Positions 13,461-24,660 of a stretch of 64,000 bases of DNA are shown here, one piece after another. Below the pieces are notes generated by a model. The model did no database searches. It had not been told where the DNA came from and saw only the letters and a program-made list of their open reading frames with translations. The DNA is from Lindgomyces ingoldianus. Lineage: Eukaryota > Ascomycota > Dothideomycetes > Pleosporales > Lindgomycetaceae. How positions within the stretch are numbered: the first letter of the stretch is position 1; each line of letters starts with the position of its first letter. The DNA lies in the NCBI RefSeq assembly GCF_010093535.1, contig NW_022985198.1, positions 634,100 through 698,099 on the forward strand, given 5' to 3'. The translations under genes and the position numbers were made by a program.

Positions 13461-14363
13461 TCAACCGCCAAACGCCACAGCCTGCCTCCTCTCCTCCCGA
13501 TCCTCAACTCCTAACCCCCAATCATCTTCCCCAATCTCACTACTCTCCTCCCACATCTTCTCAACCTCTACATCACCCTCTCCACTCACGGCCCAAATAT
13601 TCTCCCGCAATCGCTTATGCCTCTCCCTATCCTCCTCAATCCTCTGCTCCACCTCCCTCTTGCCCAGCCTCCCAGCTGTCCCCATCCCCACCCCTGCCCC
13701 GCCAACCCCACCATTCCTCCCAACTCTCCCCCTGTTCCCATTCACCCCGACCCCATCCTCCCCCCCAAGCATTGCAGGATGGCTAGGCGCGATATCCCTC
13801 TCTTTCAACCCCTCTTCCAACTCCCTAACCGTATCCGGAAGCAGTACTTTTTTCGATTCCAGGCCTTTCAGGACGCGTCGCACAACCTTCACGTTTGCGG
13901 CGCCGGACCCGTCAACGGGGGCAACGGCATCGATGACGCGGAGAATGTCGCGCTGCATCATGCGCACGTAGTCGAGGTGGTGTTCGCGGAGGGCTAGGTC
14001 GCAGAGGTGTTCGATGAAGTACATTATGTTGGCGCGGTTGTTCATGTTGTTCTGGTAGACTGCCGTCAGCCCCGTACGCTTTTTAAGGGTATTGGCATAT
14101 GAGGGCATGTGGATGGGATATGTAGATGGGATATGTGCGATTTGTAGGTGGAGGGGAAGGGGGGGGGGGGGGGAGGAGGGGACGAGAAAGAAGGATAGAA
14201 AAGATACCTTCTCCAGTTGCTCCAATATACACGAATGCAAATCCTCATCCATTTCCCGATTCTTCAGCGCATAGTTTGCTGCCTTCTGCGCCGAAGTGAC
14301 AGACGCATTTAGGTGTTGTAGCTGGCTGGTAAACCGCATGCGTACTTCGAAGGGGTCGGCCAT
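13461..14363 (-). CDS. CTK3: CTD kinase subunit gamma (CTK3)
   Basis: This is the non-catalytic subunit of the CTDK-I complex, which phosphorylates Ser2 of the RNA polymerase II C-terminal domain. Exons 14363-14208 and 14051-13461 are joined by removing a 156-nt intron (donor GTATCT, acceptor CCAG), giving 248 aa. The CTK3 N-terminal (CID-like) domain starts at MADPFEVRMRFTSQLQHLNA and continues directly across the junction into NNMNNRANIMYFIEHLCDLA, which shows the intron boundaries are right. A second conserved block has RMMQRDILRVIDAVAP and VRRVLKGLESKK. The C-terminal third is Gly/Glu/Arg-rich. Reading through the intron would give a longer frame, but the inserted residues do not fit the family. 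The intron contains a run of about 14 G on the plus strand near 14160. Confidence 0.92.
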   Translation of the reverse strand: MADPFEVRMRFTSQLQHLNASVTSAQKAANYALKNREMDEDLHSCILEQLEKVSFLSFFLVPSSPPPPLPLHLQIAHIPSTYPIHMPSYANTLKKRTGLTAVYQNNMNNRANIMYFIEHLCDLALREHHLDYVRMMQRDILRVIDAVAPVDGSGAANVKVVRRVLKGLESKKVLLPDTVRELEEGLKERDIAPSHPAMLGGEDGVGVNGNRGRVGRNGGVGGAGVGMGTAGRLGKREVEQRIEEDRERHKRLRENIWAVSGEGDVEVEKMWEESSEIGEDDWGLGVEDREERRQAVAFGG

Positions 14364-14668
14364 AGTTCCTGAACTCCAATTGCTGTATCGATGGTGTGTG
14401 GTTGAAAGCTGGGCCTGAAAGCTAGGCCTGAAAGCTAGGCCAGAAGGCAAGCTAGGGCTGGCTATGTATATATGGCGGAGACAGTAGTGCGGAACAGGTC
14501 CATATCCCTCACCGTAATTGTGCCTTGGTCTGTGCCCTACTGTAATTTTTGTTCGCCGAACATCCCACCCACCTGCAGCCTTGCTAAATTTCGCCGCCTC
14601 AACTCTAACCACAACCTCAATCCGCCTCACCACCCTCATAACCCCTCCTCCAACCTCCGAAATCCACC
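14364..14668. promoter_or_regulatory. Shared divergent promoter, CTK3 / PRO3
   Basis: This is a 305-bp gap between divergent start codons. It has short direct repeats of an AAGCTAGGCC-like string near 14420-14445 and is C/T-rich just before the PRO3 start. No known operator was recognised. Confidence 0.55.
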
Positions 14669-15711
14669 ATGTCTCTCCCTCCCGAATCCCAAGGTCTAAC
14701 ATTGACCGTCCTGGGCTGCGGTACTTCCCCCATCCTCCCCTCTTCCACCCCCCTCCCCCGTTCACTCCACTCACATCCCCAGGCACAATGGGCATCGCCA
14801 TCCTCGGTGGCGTAATGTCGACCCTTGCCTCCCACCACATGCGTTCGCACCTCCCGTCCCCATCCCCATCCGGCACATCAACCCCCGCCCTCGAACCCCC
14901 CGAACGCCTCCCTGGCAAATTCGTCGCCTGCGACTCCCGCCGCGAAGCCGAGAAACAGGTGAAATCCGCGCTCGGCCACTACAACTTCCCCTTAACCACA
15001 CTCACAAACCAGAACGTCACCGGTGCGCGGAAAGCCGACGTTGTGCTGCTCGCGTGCAAACCCCAAGGATTCAAAGATATACTAGGGGAGGAGGGCATGA
15101 GAGAAGCATTAGCCGGGAAACTTCTAGTCTCGATTCTGGCGGGCGTAACAGCCTCACAAATCGAGGGGTTTTTGTATCCTGGAGAAGACACTTCGGTAGA
15201 GGGGAAGAGGTGCAGGGTCGTCCGCGTAATGCCCAACACGGCCTCCTTCGTCCGGGAAAGCATGAGCGTAATCCAGACCTGCACCCCCCCTCTCTCTGAC
15301 ACCCACCTCCGTCTCGTAACCTGGATCTTCTCTTCTATTGGCCGCACCGTCTCTCTCCCCGCCTCCGCAATGGACGCCTCAACCGCGCTCTGTGGCTCTG
15401 GACCCGCGTTTTTCGCGCTCATGCTCGAGGCTGTTGCAGATGGCGCGGTGGCAATGGGGTTGCCGCGGGCGGAGGCGCAGATGATGGCTGCGCAGACGAT
15501 GAGAGGGACCACGGGGCTGGTGTTGAATGGAGAGCATCCGGCCATGTTGCGAGATAAAGTGTCGACGCCTGGAGGGTGTACGATTGGGGGGTTGTTGGTG
15601 CTTGAGGAGGGGACGGTGAGGGGCACGATTGCGAAGGCGGTGAGGGAGGCGACTGTTGTGGCAAGTCAGCTTGGGCAGGGGTTACAGGGTGTTAATGGGA
15701 CAAGACATTAA
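14669..15711 (+). CDS. PRO3: Pyrroline-5-carboxylate reductase
   Basis: The enzyme reduces pyrroline-5-carboxylate to proline with NAD(P)H, the last step of proline synthesis. Exons 14669-14720 and 14783-15711 are joined across a 62-nt intron (GTACTT to CCCAG), giving 326 aa. The join rebuilds the Rossmann motif TLTVLGCGTMGIAILGG, which fixes both the start and the splice sites; the longer unspliced frame lacks this motif and was rejected. Further family blocks are ADVVLLACKPQGFKDIL, VVRVMPNTASFVRE, the substrate-loop ALCGSGPAFFALMLEA, and the C-terminal RDKVSTPGGCTIGGLLVLE signature. Length is slightly above the usual 270-320 aa because of an insertion after the first strand (about residues 30-60). 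Confidence 0.95.
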
Positions 15712-16164
15712 AGACTCTCTGAAAATGTGGCTAGAGAGCTGTGCATATCCTGTTCCTGATCTCTCCCACAGTATCTCTTGGCAAATAAGGCAAGTTAGCT
15801 TTAAAAAAGAGAGGTTGCCATCAAACTGATTTTCATTTTTGCATGCTGGCTAGGGTATTATAATACACAGTAATTGCCCTAAAAATCCGCAAGCATCTCG
15901 CTCTCAAACCCCTGGGATGTGCATCCAGTAAGTCCAGCAAGGCAAGTCCAGCAAGAAGGAGCATTCCAGCCCCTTACCCATAATTCACCAACTCCCCTCT
16001 CAAACCTCTAACCCTGAAACCCCCAATTCTTCCACCACTACCCTAGAAACCCCCAAAACGCCAGAATGCCCCATCACTACCGCACCAAACCCACCTCACC
16101 TGACTACGTCTAGGTACGGCAATTACGACCGGGCAAGTAGGGCAGATAAGGCAAGGGGCATCAC
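15712..16164. other. Convergent 3' gap
   Basis: These 453 bp lie between the stops of PRO3 (+) and the RING gene (-). There is a run of short C-rich stretches around 15960-16100. A GTAAGT overlaps the RING gene stop at 16163-16168, so a small extra 3' exon cannot be excluded. No gene is seen. Confidence 0.5.
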
Positions 16165-19100
16165 TTACCAACGCCTTTCCCTCTCCCGTTCCGCCCTCTC
16201 CATATCCGCCTTCGCCTCTCCCTCCGTCTTCACGCCTCCTCGTCTACGGCCGCCACCTCCACCGGCGGCCTGCCTCCGCATGCCCTTGGTGAACATATCC
16301 GAAATACCCTTTGCTCCGTCCTGCATGCCGCTCTTACGACGCTTTTCGCGGTGCGCGGACGGGCCGGTTGGCGGGTTGATAGCGATGTCCTGGTCATTGC
16401 CATTGCGGTCTTTGTTTGTGTTGCTAGTGGAGTCTAGTGGTTCTTCGAGGTCATCGCGGCTGCGCTTTGAACTCAAAGAGGGCCGGGAGGGCACTTGACC
16501 GTGCGTTGCAGCAGATGTTGTTGATGTGGATGAGCGGCCGTGGAGACCATGTTCACGGGCGAGACGTTCTCGGTCTTTGCGCTCGCGCTCTTGTGCGTAG
16601 TGATTTACTTCTGTAGGGGTGGTTGGGGTGACGGGCGTTGTGGGCGTGGGGATTGATGCGCTGGATCGCCGGCGACCTTGGTCCCTCGCATTGCTACCGC
16701 GATCGCCTCTGTCACGATCAGCAGCCGGTCCAGTTGGAGGTTTGAAGGCGCGGGGAGCGCTGGGTGGGGGCGGCATCGATGTGTCGATTGGTGTGTGTTT
16801 GGTTTTGGAACGTCCACGGATCGAGAAACCTTGGTCTGCTGCTGGACCGGTTGGAGCATCGATCGGTGGAGATGCTGCTCGAACAGCGGGAATAGTGTCT
16901 TTAGACTCCCGCTCACGTTCACGATCGTATTCCCGATCTTTTTCCCTTTCCTTATCTTTGCGGCTTCGACGTGAAGAGCGATGTTTATCCTCATATGCTC
17001 GTTCCTCCTCTGCCTCAGCTGATCGGTCACGTCTCGAACGCTTCCTGTCCCGATCCTTATCCTTCACCCTATCTTTCTCCCTCTCATACTCATACTCTCG
17101 ATCATACTCGCGGTCCCGACGGTCTCGCTTGTCTCGGTCCCTATCTCGTGATCGATCGCGCTCACGGTGTTTCTCGCTCTTACTCTTGCGACGAGTGCTT
17201 GACTCTGTTGGAATAGCCCCGCCATTTCCATATGCATCTTCATCCTCATACTTCTCGTCCACGAACGGTGACCGAGAGCGTGATCGGTGACGGCGACGAT
17301 GCTCGCGGCTTCGGTCACGGTGAGAGCGGGATTGACGGGACTTCTCCTTTTCGCGACGGCTGCGGTGCTTCGAGTCGACTGATGCATCATCTCGATCCTC
17401 TCTATCATCATGATATCTGTCATCTCGATCATCCCGACACTTCTCTTCGTACTCTCCGTCCCGTGCGTGCTCTACCCTGTCGTCTTGTTCATCGTATCTT
17501 GAGGAGCGGTGATGTCGTCGTTCCTTGCGACGACCATAATCGTCCTCTGGTGTGCGACTTGCAGGCTGGTCATGGTTCTTCCGCTTCTGGTACCGATCTG
17601 AAGATGCAGAGGCCTCTCTGTAGTCATCCCGATTTTCTCGTTCTGCCTCTGACTGGGGCCGTGATGGTGAGATATCCTTCACCTGTGCATCGTCACCACC
17701 TGCGGGTGTCTTAATTCGCTCTCCCCGCTCCGAAGAATTAGATGCATCCACGGATTGCGCCTGTGGTGCACCCGGTGGTTGCGAGTGAACATTGTACTTG
17801 CTTCTCGCATTGTTTGCACGACTTGAATAGCCCGTGTTCGGCAGGCCCTCTCGCATGGCTCGTGGGCCCGTTGGTGCACCCTCCACCCCCAAGCCCCGTG
17901 GTTCAGTTGGCTCGCCTGTCAAGACTGTGGCGGCCCCGTAAGCGGTGTTGTAGCCTCCACGAGAAACATAGCTAGTCTGGTTGTATCCAATGCTTGAACC
18001 GTACTGACCATCCATGGTCAAGGCTTGGTTCGCATAGTCATTCATCATTCCAGCAGGATATGATTGGTTGGGTTGCATCGCATTCGTTATCTCTTGATCG
18101 TAAGTCTCAGGTATGGCCTCTTCAACTGTTTCCACAGTCTGAATCGGGTTGAGGCCCATGGCTTGCGCATCGCTATTCGGAACATCATTATCTGCCGAAT
18201 TCAAATCAGTAATCTGTTCTGCTCCATCTGTCGAAGGTGCGACATCGGCTAGTGTCGTCGATGGAGCAGATTCATGAGACCCACCCTCGTCAACCTTACC
18301 TGCAGCGGTCTCAGCATCAGCCTTGGCATCAGCCTCCTCGCCCTTGACTTCGGAAGGAGTCTCAGCGTTTCGGTCGGATAGTTCACTAGCATTCTGAGCG
18401 TTGAAAGGCCCGTTAGTATAATGGCTTGAAGTGGATGGACCCGAATAGTGCCACGAAAAACGACGTACGTTGTCGGCGGGTCCGGCACGGCTTCCAGGTC
18501 GACTGTGGGAATTTTGCTGGAATCCGCGACCGGGACCACTGGTTTGGTTTCCAAAACTGCCTTGATTGCCTCTTCCATAGTTCTTCTGGTTAGGAAAAGC
18601 TCCTCCTTGGGCATGGGAACGATTCTGGTTTTGATAATTATTGTTGGGGTATTGGCTCATCATCTGGGGGTATTGTGCCCCAGATTGATTATATCCACCC
18701 ATTGAGTTGAACCCGTCGAAGTTCCCATAGCCTGCGCTGTTCATCTGACCTTGCCACCCATTCCCGTACCCGCCTCCGAATCCCATCATATTCATGGTGG
18801 ACATGTCATTCATCCCGGGCATGCCCATGTTTCCACCATAGCCGCCGTACATGCCGCTGGTCAAGTTGGGCATGCCGGGCATGCTGGTATTGTTCATGTT
18901 CATGGAGTTGTACATATCTAGGCGGCCTGTTAGCAGGCTGAAAGGAAATATCAGAGCATTTCATACACTCACCCATTGGGTTCGACGCATTCCAGTTGCC
19001 GGTGCCCATCATGTTAGACATTCCGTTCATTGAATTCATGCCATTCCAGCCCATCGGGTTGAAGTTGCCTTGGGTCTGATTGAAGCCAAATCCACCCATA

Positions 19101-19937
19101 ATCGATGCCTGCCCACCGTTCATGCCAAACATAGCGGTGTTGCCAGCTATCCCGTCCGCTGTGCCCTCCATCGAACCTAATGCAACGCTGGGGTCCTCGA
19201 CGGACGACGTCGGCTCAGTGCTCTGGACTACGGTCTGGGACATGCTACTGCCCTGGCGTTGTGCATGATCACCGTGGGGTGCAGTGGATGTCTGCCGCGG
19301 CGTTAGTCAATGCCATGACGTACAGGTGAAAGCGATATTACCTCTATAGAAGGACGGGGCGCGGACGAAGCTCCCCGCTGTGCCTCCTGACCGTCATTAT
19401 CCCCAGCCAGCGTGGGCTGGATGCCTGCTGCAGCTTGTGCCTTGGGCGCTTCCTCGATGCTCTCGACTGGCTTGTCTGCAGCCTCACTTGCTTGTGGGGT
19501 CGACACAGGTTCCGAGGCTGCAATCTTGGCATCTTTTTTCTTCCTATTCGTGAACCAAGCACGCATCGTCTGGCGAAGGCCCTTGTTCACGACACACCCG
19601 TCAGCCTCGAGAGGCTCGTGCTGGCAGAGCGGGCAGGCGTTTGTCAACTCCGACTGGCCTGGCGAGACGCGTTAGAGCACAGGGGAGGTCAATGTGGGGA
19701 GTAGTGAAAGCTTACATGATGAGCAGATGGACTTATTGCAGCAAAGGAGCTTCCATGGATCGAAGCAGATGTTCTTGCAGCGCTCGCAGGAGAAGTTCTT
19801 GGGCAGCAACTCGATCGAGAAGGTGCTATCAGAGCGTGAGCGGCGGCATCAACCAACAGAGAAGGAACTCACAGAGCATATTGCCGTAGCTCCTCAGAGA
19901 GTGGGGCAGCTTTGGGGTCAGCTGCCGCGTCGGCCAT
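16165..19937 (-). CDS. Large RING-type protein with Met/Asn/Gly-rich and RS-rich regions
   Basis: Five exons (19937-19873, 19825-19716, 19658-19342, 19291-18973, 18917-16165) with introns of 47-57 nt join in phase to 1187 aa. Residues about 20-75 form a cysteine RING with CERCKNICFDPWKLLCC, SICSSCQ and ACPLCQHEP. The spacing resembles the C4C4 RING of the RBBP6/Mpe1 group rather than a classic C3HC4 RING, so an E3 ubiquitin-ligase role is likely. The DWNN domain of Mpe1 is absent, so this is not the Mpe1 orthologue itself. After it come a Met/Asn/Gly-rich stretch (about residues 210-430) and a long Arg/Ser/Asp/Glu-rich region typical of splicing and mRNA 3'-end factors. A PTGP motif occurs four times (GAPTGPR, APTGPAA, PPTGPAA, PPTGPSA). 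Substrate unknown; a role in nuclear RNA processing is an inference. Confidence 0.85.
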
Positions 19938-20454
19938 GGCGAGGCCGTCCGCCGTCACAGGCTGCCGGAAGCTCGCTGCCTTTGTGTCGCGGAAAACCAC
20001 CGTGAATATGGAGCGCGAGGCTTAAGCCATGCAACAGGAAGGAAGAGAGAGAAAATAAGTGAGAGACTTCAGCTGCAGGCCCCTCGAACGAGCGTGGCCA
20101 AGAGGTGGAGGATTTATGCCTGGGGTTGCGAGAGAGTTTGCTGATGGTCAGAGAGTGAGGAGTCGCTTGCTAGAAAACTGCTCCGCGCGCGTTGCCAAGC
20201 TGGTGCCAAGCCATGGTCACGTGAATTGACCGGCCCTGCTTGCTTGTCAGCTTTTTCTCCTCCAGCTTTCTTTCACTCTTTGACATCGCCAAAAGTTCTC
20301 CTCGCTCTCACCGGCCATCTCGACATGTTGCTAGTCAGGTGAAACCTCGGCTTTGCGCCAAGTCTGTTCTGGGCTAGCATCGATTGTCATCAATGGCTCG
20401 CCCAACGCCGCAATAGCATCATTGTTCCTCTACGTGTCGCACTGCCAATCGACG
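19938..20454. promoter_or_regulatory. Divergent promoter, RING gene / hydrolase
   Basis: These 517 bp lie between divergent starts. A CACGTG hexamer sits at 20218-20223, about 230 bp before the hydrolase ATG, followed by a C/T-rich stretch (20245-20320) of the kind common in fungal core promoters. Confidence 0.5.
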
Positions 20455-21813
20455 ATGATACTAGGTCAGATCTCATATCTCGACTGCGCTGTCTTCTTCA
20501 TCTTCCTAGCACCGCAATTACTAACCCATGTCGGCATTTGGCGGACAGCAACATGGCTTCTTGGGGCTTTGCCATCGTTGAGTACGTACCAGATCTCTCA
20601 ATCGTCTAAAATATTCATGTTTACAGCGATGCAAGTCCTAATTCTTCCATATCAATTCGTACGAGAACGATACTTAACTCCTTATGAATACCGAAGTCCA
20701 TTTGTGCAGCGGGCAACCTTTTTTCAAGACATCGTTATCCGCTGTGTTCGATATGCATTTGCCTTCATGCCAGCGTTTCTAGGACGTGTTTTCTTTTCTA
20801 AGGCCGTGGCACTACCCTTTCTTCGCTTTCGCATGCTCCGCCATGGCTTCCTCTCCTCACCCCTTGCGTGGAGCGAGATAGACCGCGTAAGCTCCCCGAT
20901 CTTGGATTGTAAATGGCAGCTAACTCACCCAGCCTGGCTTTCGTGGGATATGGATTACGAGTAATCAACTAGAACAGCCCGACATCGTCGTCTACTACTG
21001 CCACGGTGAGCATCCAACGTCGAATCAGTGGCTGCTTCGTCCACTGATGATCCACGAGGTGGTGGCTTCTCCATGGGCTCATGCTACTTCTACATGGAGT
21101 TTCTTCTTGCATGGGTAAGCTTGCTCAAGGATGCTGGGTACAGGAACCCAGCGTTATTTGCCCTAGAATATACCCTCGTCCCTGATGCCGTTTACCCCAC
21201 TCAATTACAGGAAACGCTAGCAGGCTACAAGTACGTGCTCTCTATCGCACAGGACTCGAGTCGCATTTGCGTTGGAGGGGATTCAGCAGGTGCAACCCTA
21301 ATCCTTAGTTTCCTTCTCTACATCACAGATCACCCCGAACTCCGTCACCAGAGCCCTGGATTTGCCATCATGATCTCCCCATGGGTCACAATTATCTCAC
21401 GGAACAACCGAAACACCGCTAGCGATTACCTCAACTCTAATAGTCTTGATCTCTACGGTCGTCAGTACATTGGACCGAAAGTACCAGCCGACGATCCACT
21501 CGTGTCACCTGGCAACTGTACGGATATAATGAAGTGGACACGCGCCAGTCCGGAGAGGGGGTGGTACTTCATTTACGGGTCCGAGGAGGTACTTGGCCCT
21601 GAGACACGAGCGCTCATTGCATTGCTAAGGATGGCCGGGGTGCCCGTTCAGGCTCACGAAGAAAGAGGCGGTATTCACGCATGGCCAGTCGCTTCACTTT
21701 ATTTGGCCGATACAAAAGACGAAAGATTGCATGGGCTTCAAGCTATTGTGAGGGCGACTCGCAGCCGTATATTATATCACCAGCTTTCGGATCGAATTTG
21801 TACCAAGGCTTAA
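20455..21813 (+). CDS. Alpha/beta hydrolase of the HSL/acetyl-esterase type, N-terminal hydrophobic segments
   Basis: A predicted carboxylesterase or lipase-like enzyme, substrate unknown. Exons 20455-20581, 20627-20886, 20933-21005 and 21059-21813 have introns of 45, 46 and 53 nt and give 404 aa. The last junction creates the oxyanion motif HGGGFSMGS, which supports it strongly. The nucleophile elbow is GGDSAGA, the catalytic His lies in GGIHAWPV, and the acid is probably in the YGSEEV turn before it. Residues 1-60 are hydrophobic with one or two likely membrane segments, so the protein is probably membrane-anchored. The first intron (GTACGT to TTACAG) is 45 nt and in frame, so retention would add 15 residues; removal gives a sequence closer to what I remember of the family. 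An upstream in-frame TTG at 20353 was rejected in favour of the ATG. Confidence 0.87.
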
Positions 21814-21956
21814 ATGTTGGAGCCATCAACCGCAGATTGAGGGTATTCTCCCTTTAATTTTGATCTCACGCACTACAGCAGCTAATCTACTCAGGATCAT
21901 GTATGTGAATTGGTTCGAGTTCCGAACGATCCTTCAAAGGGATACCTTCCGCCAAC

Positions 21957-22473
21957 TCATTCACTGATACGATCATACAGCTGACCTTGGGCGACAGTCC
22001 AGCACTCCAACTCCCATCTTTCCAGCGCTAGATAGCCGCGCGGTAAATCAAAACCAAGACTCCTAGCAGCGTTCTGAATCCCCACAATTCTCGATTCTAG
22101 CTCCTCCTGTGTCGGACCGTCCTGGATCCACGTATCATGAGCGAATAACGCCGACAATGTCAGTGGCGTTGAAGACAGATGAGAATTGGGAAGTCGCTTT
22201 GTCCTATCAACCCCCCTCTGACTCATCGTCTTTTCAGGCGTCTTAGGTCTATCTGACGAAGGAACCGAACTTGAATAAGTCGCTTTGTCACTGATGGAGG
22301 GGCGTCAGCTATGACACTTTTCTATCAAAAGCGAGAAGAACATATAACACAGTCGGCTATTCAACAAAGGCGAAGAAGGGTAATACCCAGCTCTCGAAGA
22401 TCACGTACGATGCTGTATCTGGGTCCATGCCGCATGAGTTTTGTCTCTTCGCAGCGGTATCTTGTGGAACCAT
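21957..22473 (-). CDS. Small hypothetical protein, 132 aa
   Basis: Exons 22473-22409 and 22290-21957 are joined across a 118-nt intron (donor GTACGT, branch CTGAC, acceptor ATCAG). The N-terminal 55 residues are Ser/Thr/Pro/Lys-rich and probably disordered. The C-terminal part has a compact block (SALFAHDTWIQDGPTQEE, AARSLGFDLPRGYLALERW) that looks like conserved protein rather than random frame. No signal peptide or membrane segment. I do not recognise the family. The first exon is the weaker part; the second exon alone opens with ATG at 22226. Confidence 0.55.
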
Positions 22474-24108
22474 GTTCGAGGAATTGCTGAATCACAACGA
22501 AAAAGGACAAAATTTCGACGCGACAAAATAAAATAGGGTTTTAGGGCTGCGAATGAGCTAAAACAAAGGCAGTGCTCAGAGTTAAACAAAACCGTCCAAA
22601 AAAGGAAAGAGGGAGGTCTGAAAGCTCCAAGTTCCGGACGAAACAGCCATCTGTTAAATATTCTCTGCCCGGCTTACCGGCCTCTTATGTGCCGCCCGCG
22701 GGCATCTGTGCACTTCCAAGACGTACGATCCAATACTCTCTGGGTCATCCTGGAGTTCCATCTTTTGGTGTTGGACGAATGAACGCAGCCTGGAAGCGGT
22801 TTAGCGCCCACGTGACTCTCCTCCAGCCAATAGGTCTCCCCTGCAAGTTTCCTCATGCGGATCCGCTAGGCCCAACACAGCCCGGTTTGTTGGTTCGCAA
22901 TTTTGCGGATCAAGCGTTCCTCGCCTCCTTGGCTTCGAGTTTCGCGACAGGCATCGCCCACATCTCGAGAAGGTAGGGCAGCTTCATTGCATTCTCGGCT
23001 GTGGAGTTATCTGAGGCGATCGGATTGTTATCACAACCCACCAGGCCCATCTTACCCTTTGCAGAATGATCTTATTACTAGCTAATAGCTATTATCCTTG
23101 ATACAGGGAAGGATTTAGTTCAAGCAATCTTTTTCAATTTACTACAGCATGTCATCACCTCACATGGAACACAAATATAACAGAGTTTATTTGTCAAATC
23201 TCGCGCTAGAGTTGGGGAGTACATTCAGAGGTAGCAAACTTTCCTGTCAAGAATTACATCTGTCAAGTCCTACCTTATGTGATGGGATGCAGTCCTATTT
23301 ATACATAATCTCATTTTCCATCCAGGTCCACATAATCTACTGTAGCTCGTTCGAAGGCCCAGCTTGCAATCTTCCGTTCGCATCAACATGCCAAGCTTTC
23401 CTTATGTCTTCACGGAATCCTCCAAGTACAGCAGTAAGCATTGGGATGTTCGCGAAAGCGTGCTGTTGTGACAGCGGGAAGGTGCTGAAGCGCAAGGTGG
23501 ATGTGTAGTCCCTATTTCTGTACGGAAACTCTAATCGCAGAGCTTTTTGCGTGAGTTAGGGTGTTGTGGCTTGAATACGACGTGCCCAACTGAAACCTCA
23601 GTGCTGGGAGAATGGTTGCAATGGACGGCAGTCTTCGACATTCAGTAATTTGATTCATCACCAACGAGAGAAGTCCAGCACAGCGACAAAAAATTACTGT
23701 TCGCACTACAGGACGGCATTCATTCTTACCAAACCCAAAACCCAACGTTCAGGCAAACCGACTCCAACGACAATAGCTTCAGAGCCTTTACGGAAGATTG
23801 GCGGCGATCCCAAACATAGAACCCTAAAATTCTTGGCTGGCTTAATGTCAACTTGAGTAATTTTTGGTCGGCAAAACATATGAATAGCGGAGATCTTTTC
23901 TCATTCCCAGACAAAATATTGATTGACCAGGAAAAGACGTCGCTTCCTCGTTGGTACGGCACGAGTTCCATATTTCCCGCGAGTCGGCTCATATAATGGA
24001 TTGAACTAAAGTCGGAAAGAAAAATTTAGGCGGATGTTCTAGTAACTCTTACCCCAAAGTCAACGGCCCCTCTAAGACCCCGTTTTGGTCTATGGCTTAT
24101 ACTAGCAT
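22474..24108. other. Gene-poor stretch, no gene supported
   Basis: There are several open frames of 60-134 codons on both strands (for example 22572-22976 and 23149-23508), but none has splice-consistent extension, a recognisable motif or a good start context. Base composition drifts toward A/T around 23080-23330. I see no gene. Confidence 0.5.
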
Positions 24109-24660
24109 TCAACCATCACGTTCTTGCTCTTCCTCCTCGACAGCCTCTTCCACACCCAAATCCTCCTTCCGGCCATTGTAGGAGCAATGAGACAGTATCC
24201 CAGGATCACACCTAGATTCCACCCAGTTCTCCATCGGCGTCTTCCCCTGATGTTGACCGGGCACACAACAGTCAGGGACTTCGACACCATATTCCTTGCA
24301 TGCCACGTTATTCTTCTCTCGTAGTTTGTATGCTGTTAAGATATCTGCAAGATTGCCAAACTTGTCATTGTAGCATCGGTTGAGTGCTGCAAGGTTCGCG
24401 AATGTGAGGGCTTGGAGTGGGTTGGGGGCAGTCGAGGTTGTAGTTGGTTGAGATGAGGGTTGTTCGGAGCGGTTCCCGTTAATGCTGTCCGTTTTGACCC
24501 AAGTGTGGATGTGAGAGGAGGGAGAATGATTAGGAAGCCCGCAAACTCCTTCCTTGCTAACTTCAGCTTGGGTACTATTATGTCTATTCACGTGTATCAG
24601 CCGGCGAATGGTAAATTGCCAAGACGGAAGGGAATGAGAAGAAGTGCCACGAAGGGACAT
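24109..24660 (-). CDS. Hypothetical protein, 183 aa
   Basis: A single uninterrupted frame opens with ATG. Residues about 1-75 are low complexity (Ser/Thr/Asn/Gln). The C-terminal half carries a block with protein-like spacing: LAALNRCYNDKFGNLADIL, CKEYGVEVPDCCVPGQHQG and PMENWVESRCDPGILSHCSY. It has six cysteines and ends in an acidic tail. Basic residues near the start (FTIRRLIHVNRHNS) could be a mitochondrial presequence, which is speculative. No function is assigned. The open Cys/Trp-rich segment and absence of stops favour a real gene. Confidence 0.55.
   Translation of the reverse strand: MSLRGTSSHSLPSWQFTIRRLIHVNRHNSTQAEVSKEGVCGLPNHSPSSHIHTWVKTDSINGNRSEQPSSQPTTTSTAPNPLQALTFANLAALNRCYNDKFGNLADILTAYKLREKNNVACKEYGVEVPDCCVPGQHQGKTPMENWVESRCDPGILSHCSYNGRKEDLGVEEAVEEEEQERDG

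Noticed and set aside
14160..14174. Run of about 14 G
   Set aside because: A homopolymer inside the CTK3 intron, on the coding strand a pyrimidine tract; no further meaning seen, and its length may be a sequencing artefact.
13461..14918. 485-aa frame covering CTK3
   Set aside because: It runs through the divergent promoter and an intron. The family start MADPFEVRMRF lies at 14363, and the intron residues break the conserved domain.
14518..15711. 397-aa unspliced frame for pyrroline-5-carboxylate reductase
   Set aside because: It starts at a non-ATG codon and lacks the GCGTMG dinucleotide-binding motif, which appears only after splicing from ATG 14669.
16619..17290. 223-aa Ser/Arg/Leu-rich frame on the plus strand
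   Set aside because: Antisense shadow of the RS-rich region of the RING protein.
21905..21935. GGTTCGAGTTCC string resembling a tRNA B box
   Set aside because: No acceptor, D or anticodon stems could be folded around it.
22572..22976. 134-aa plus-strand frame
   Set aside because: Composition and overlapping opposite frames look random; no start context or conserved-looking block.
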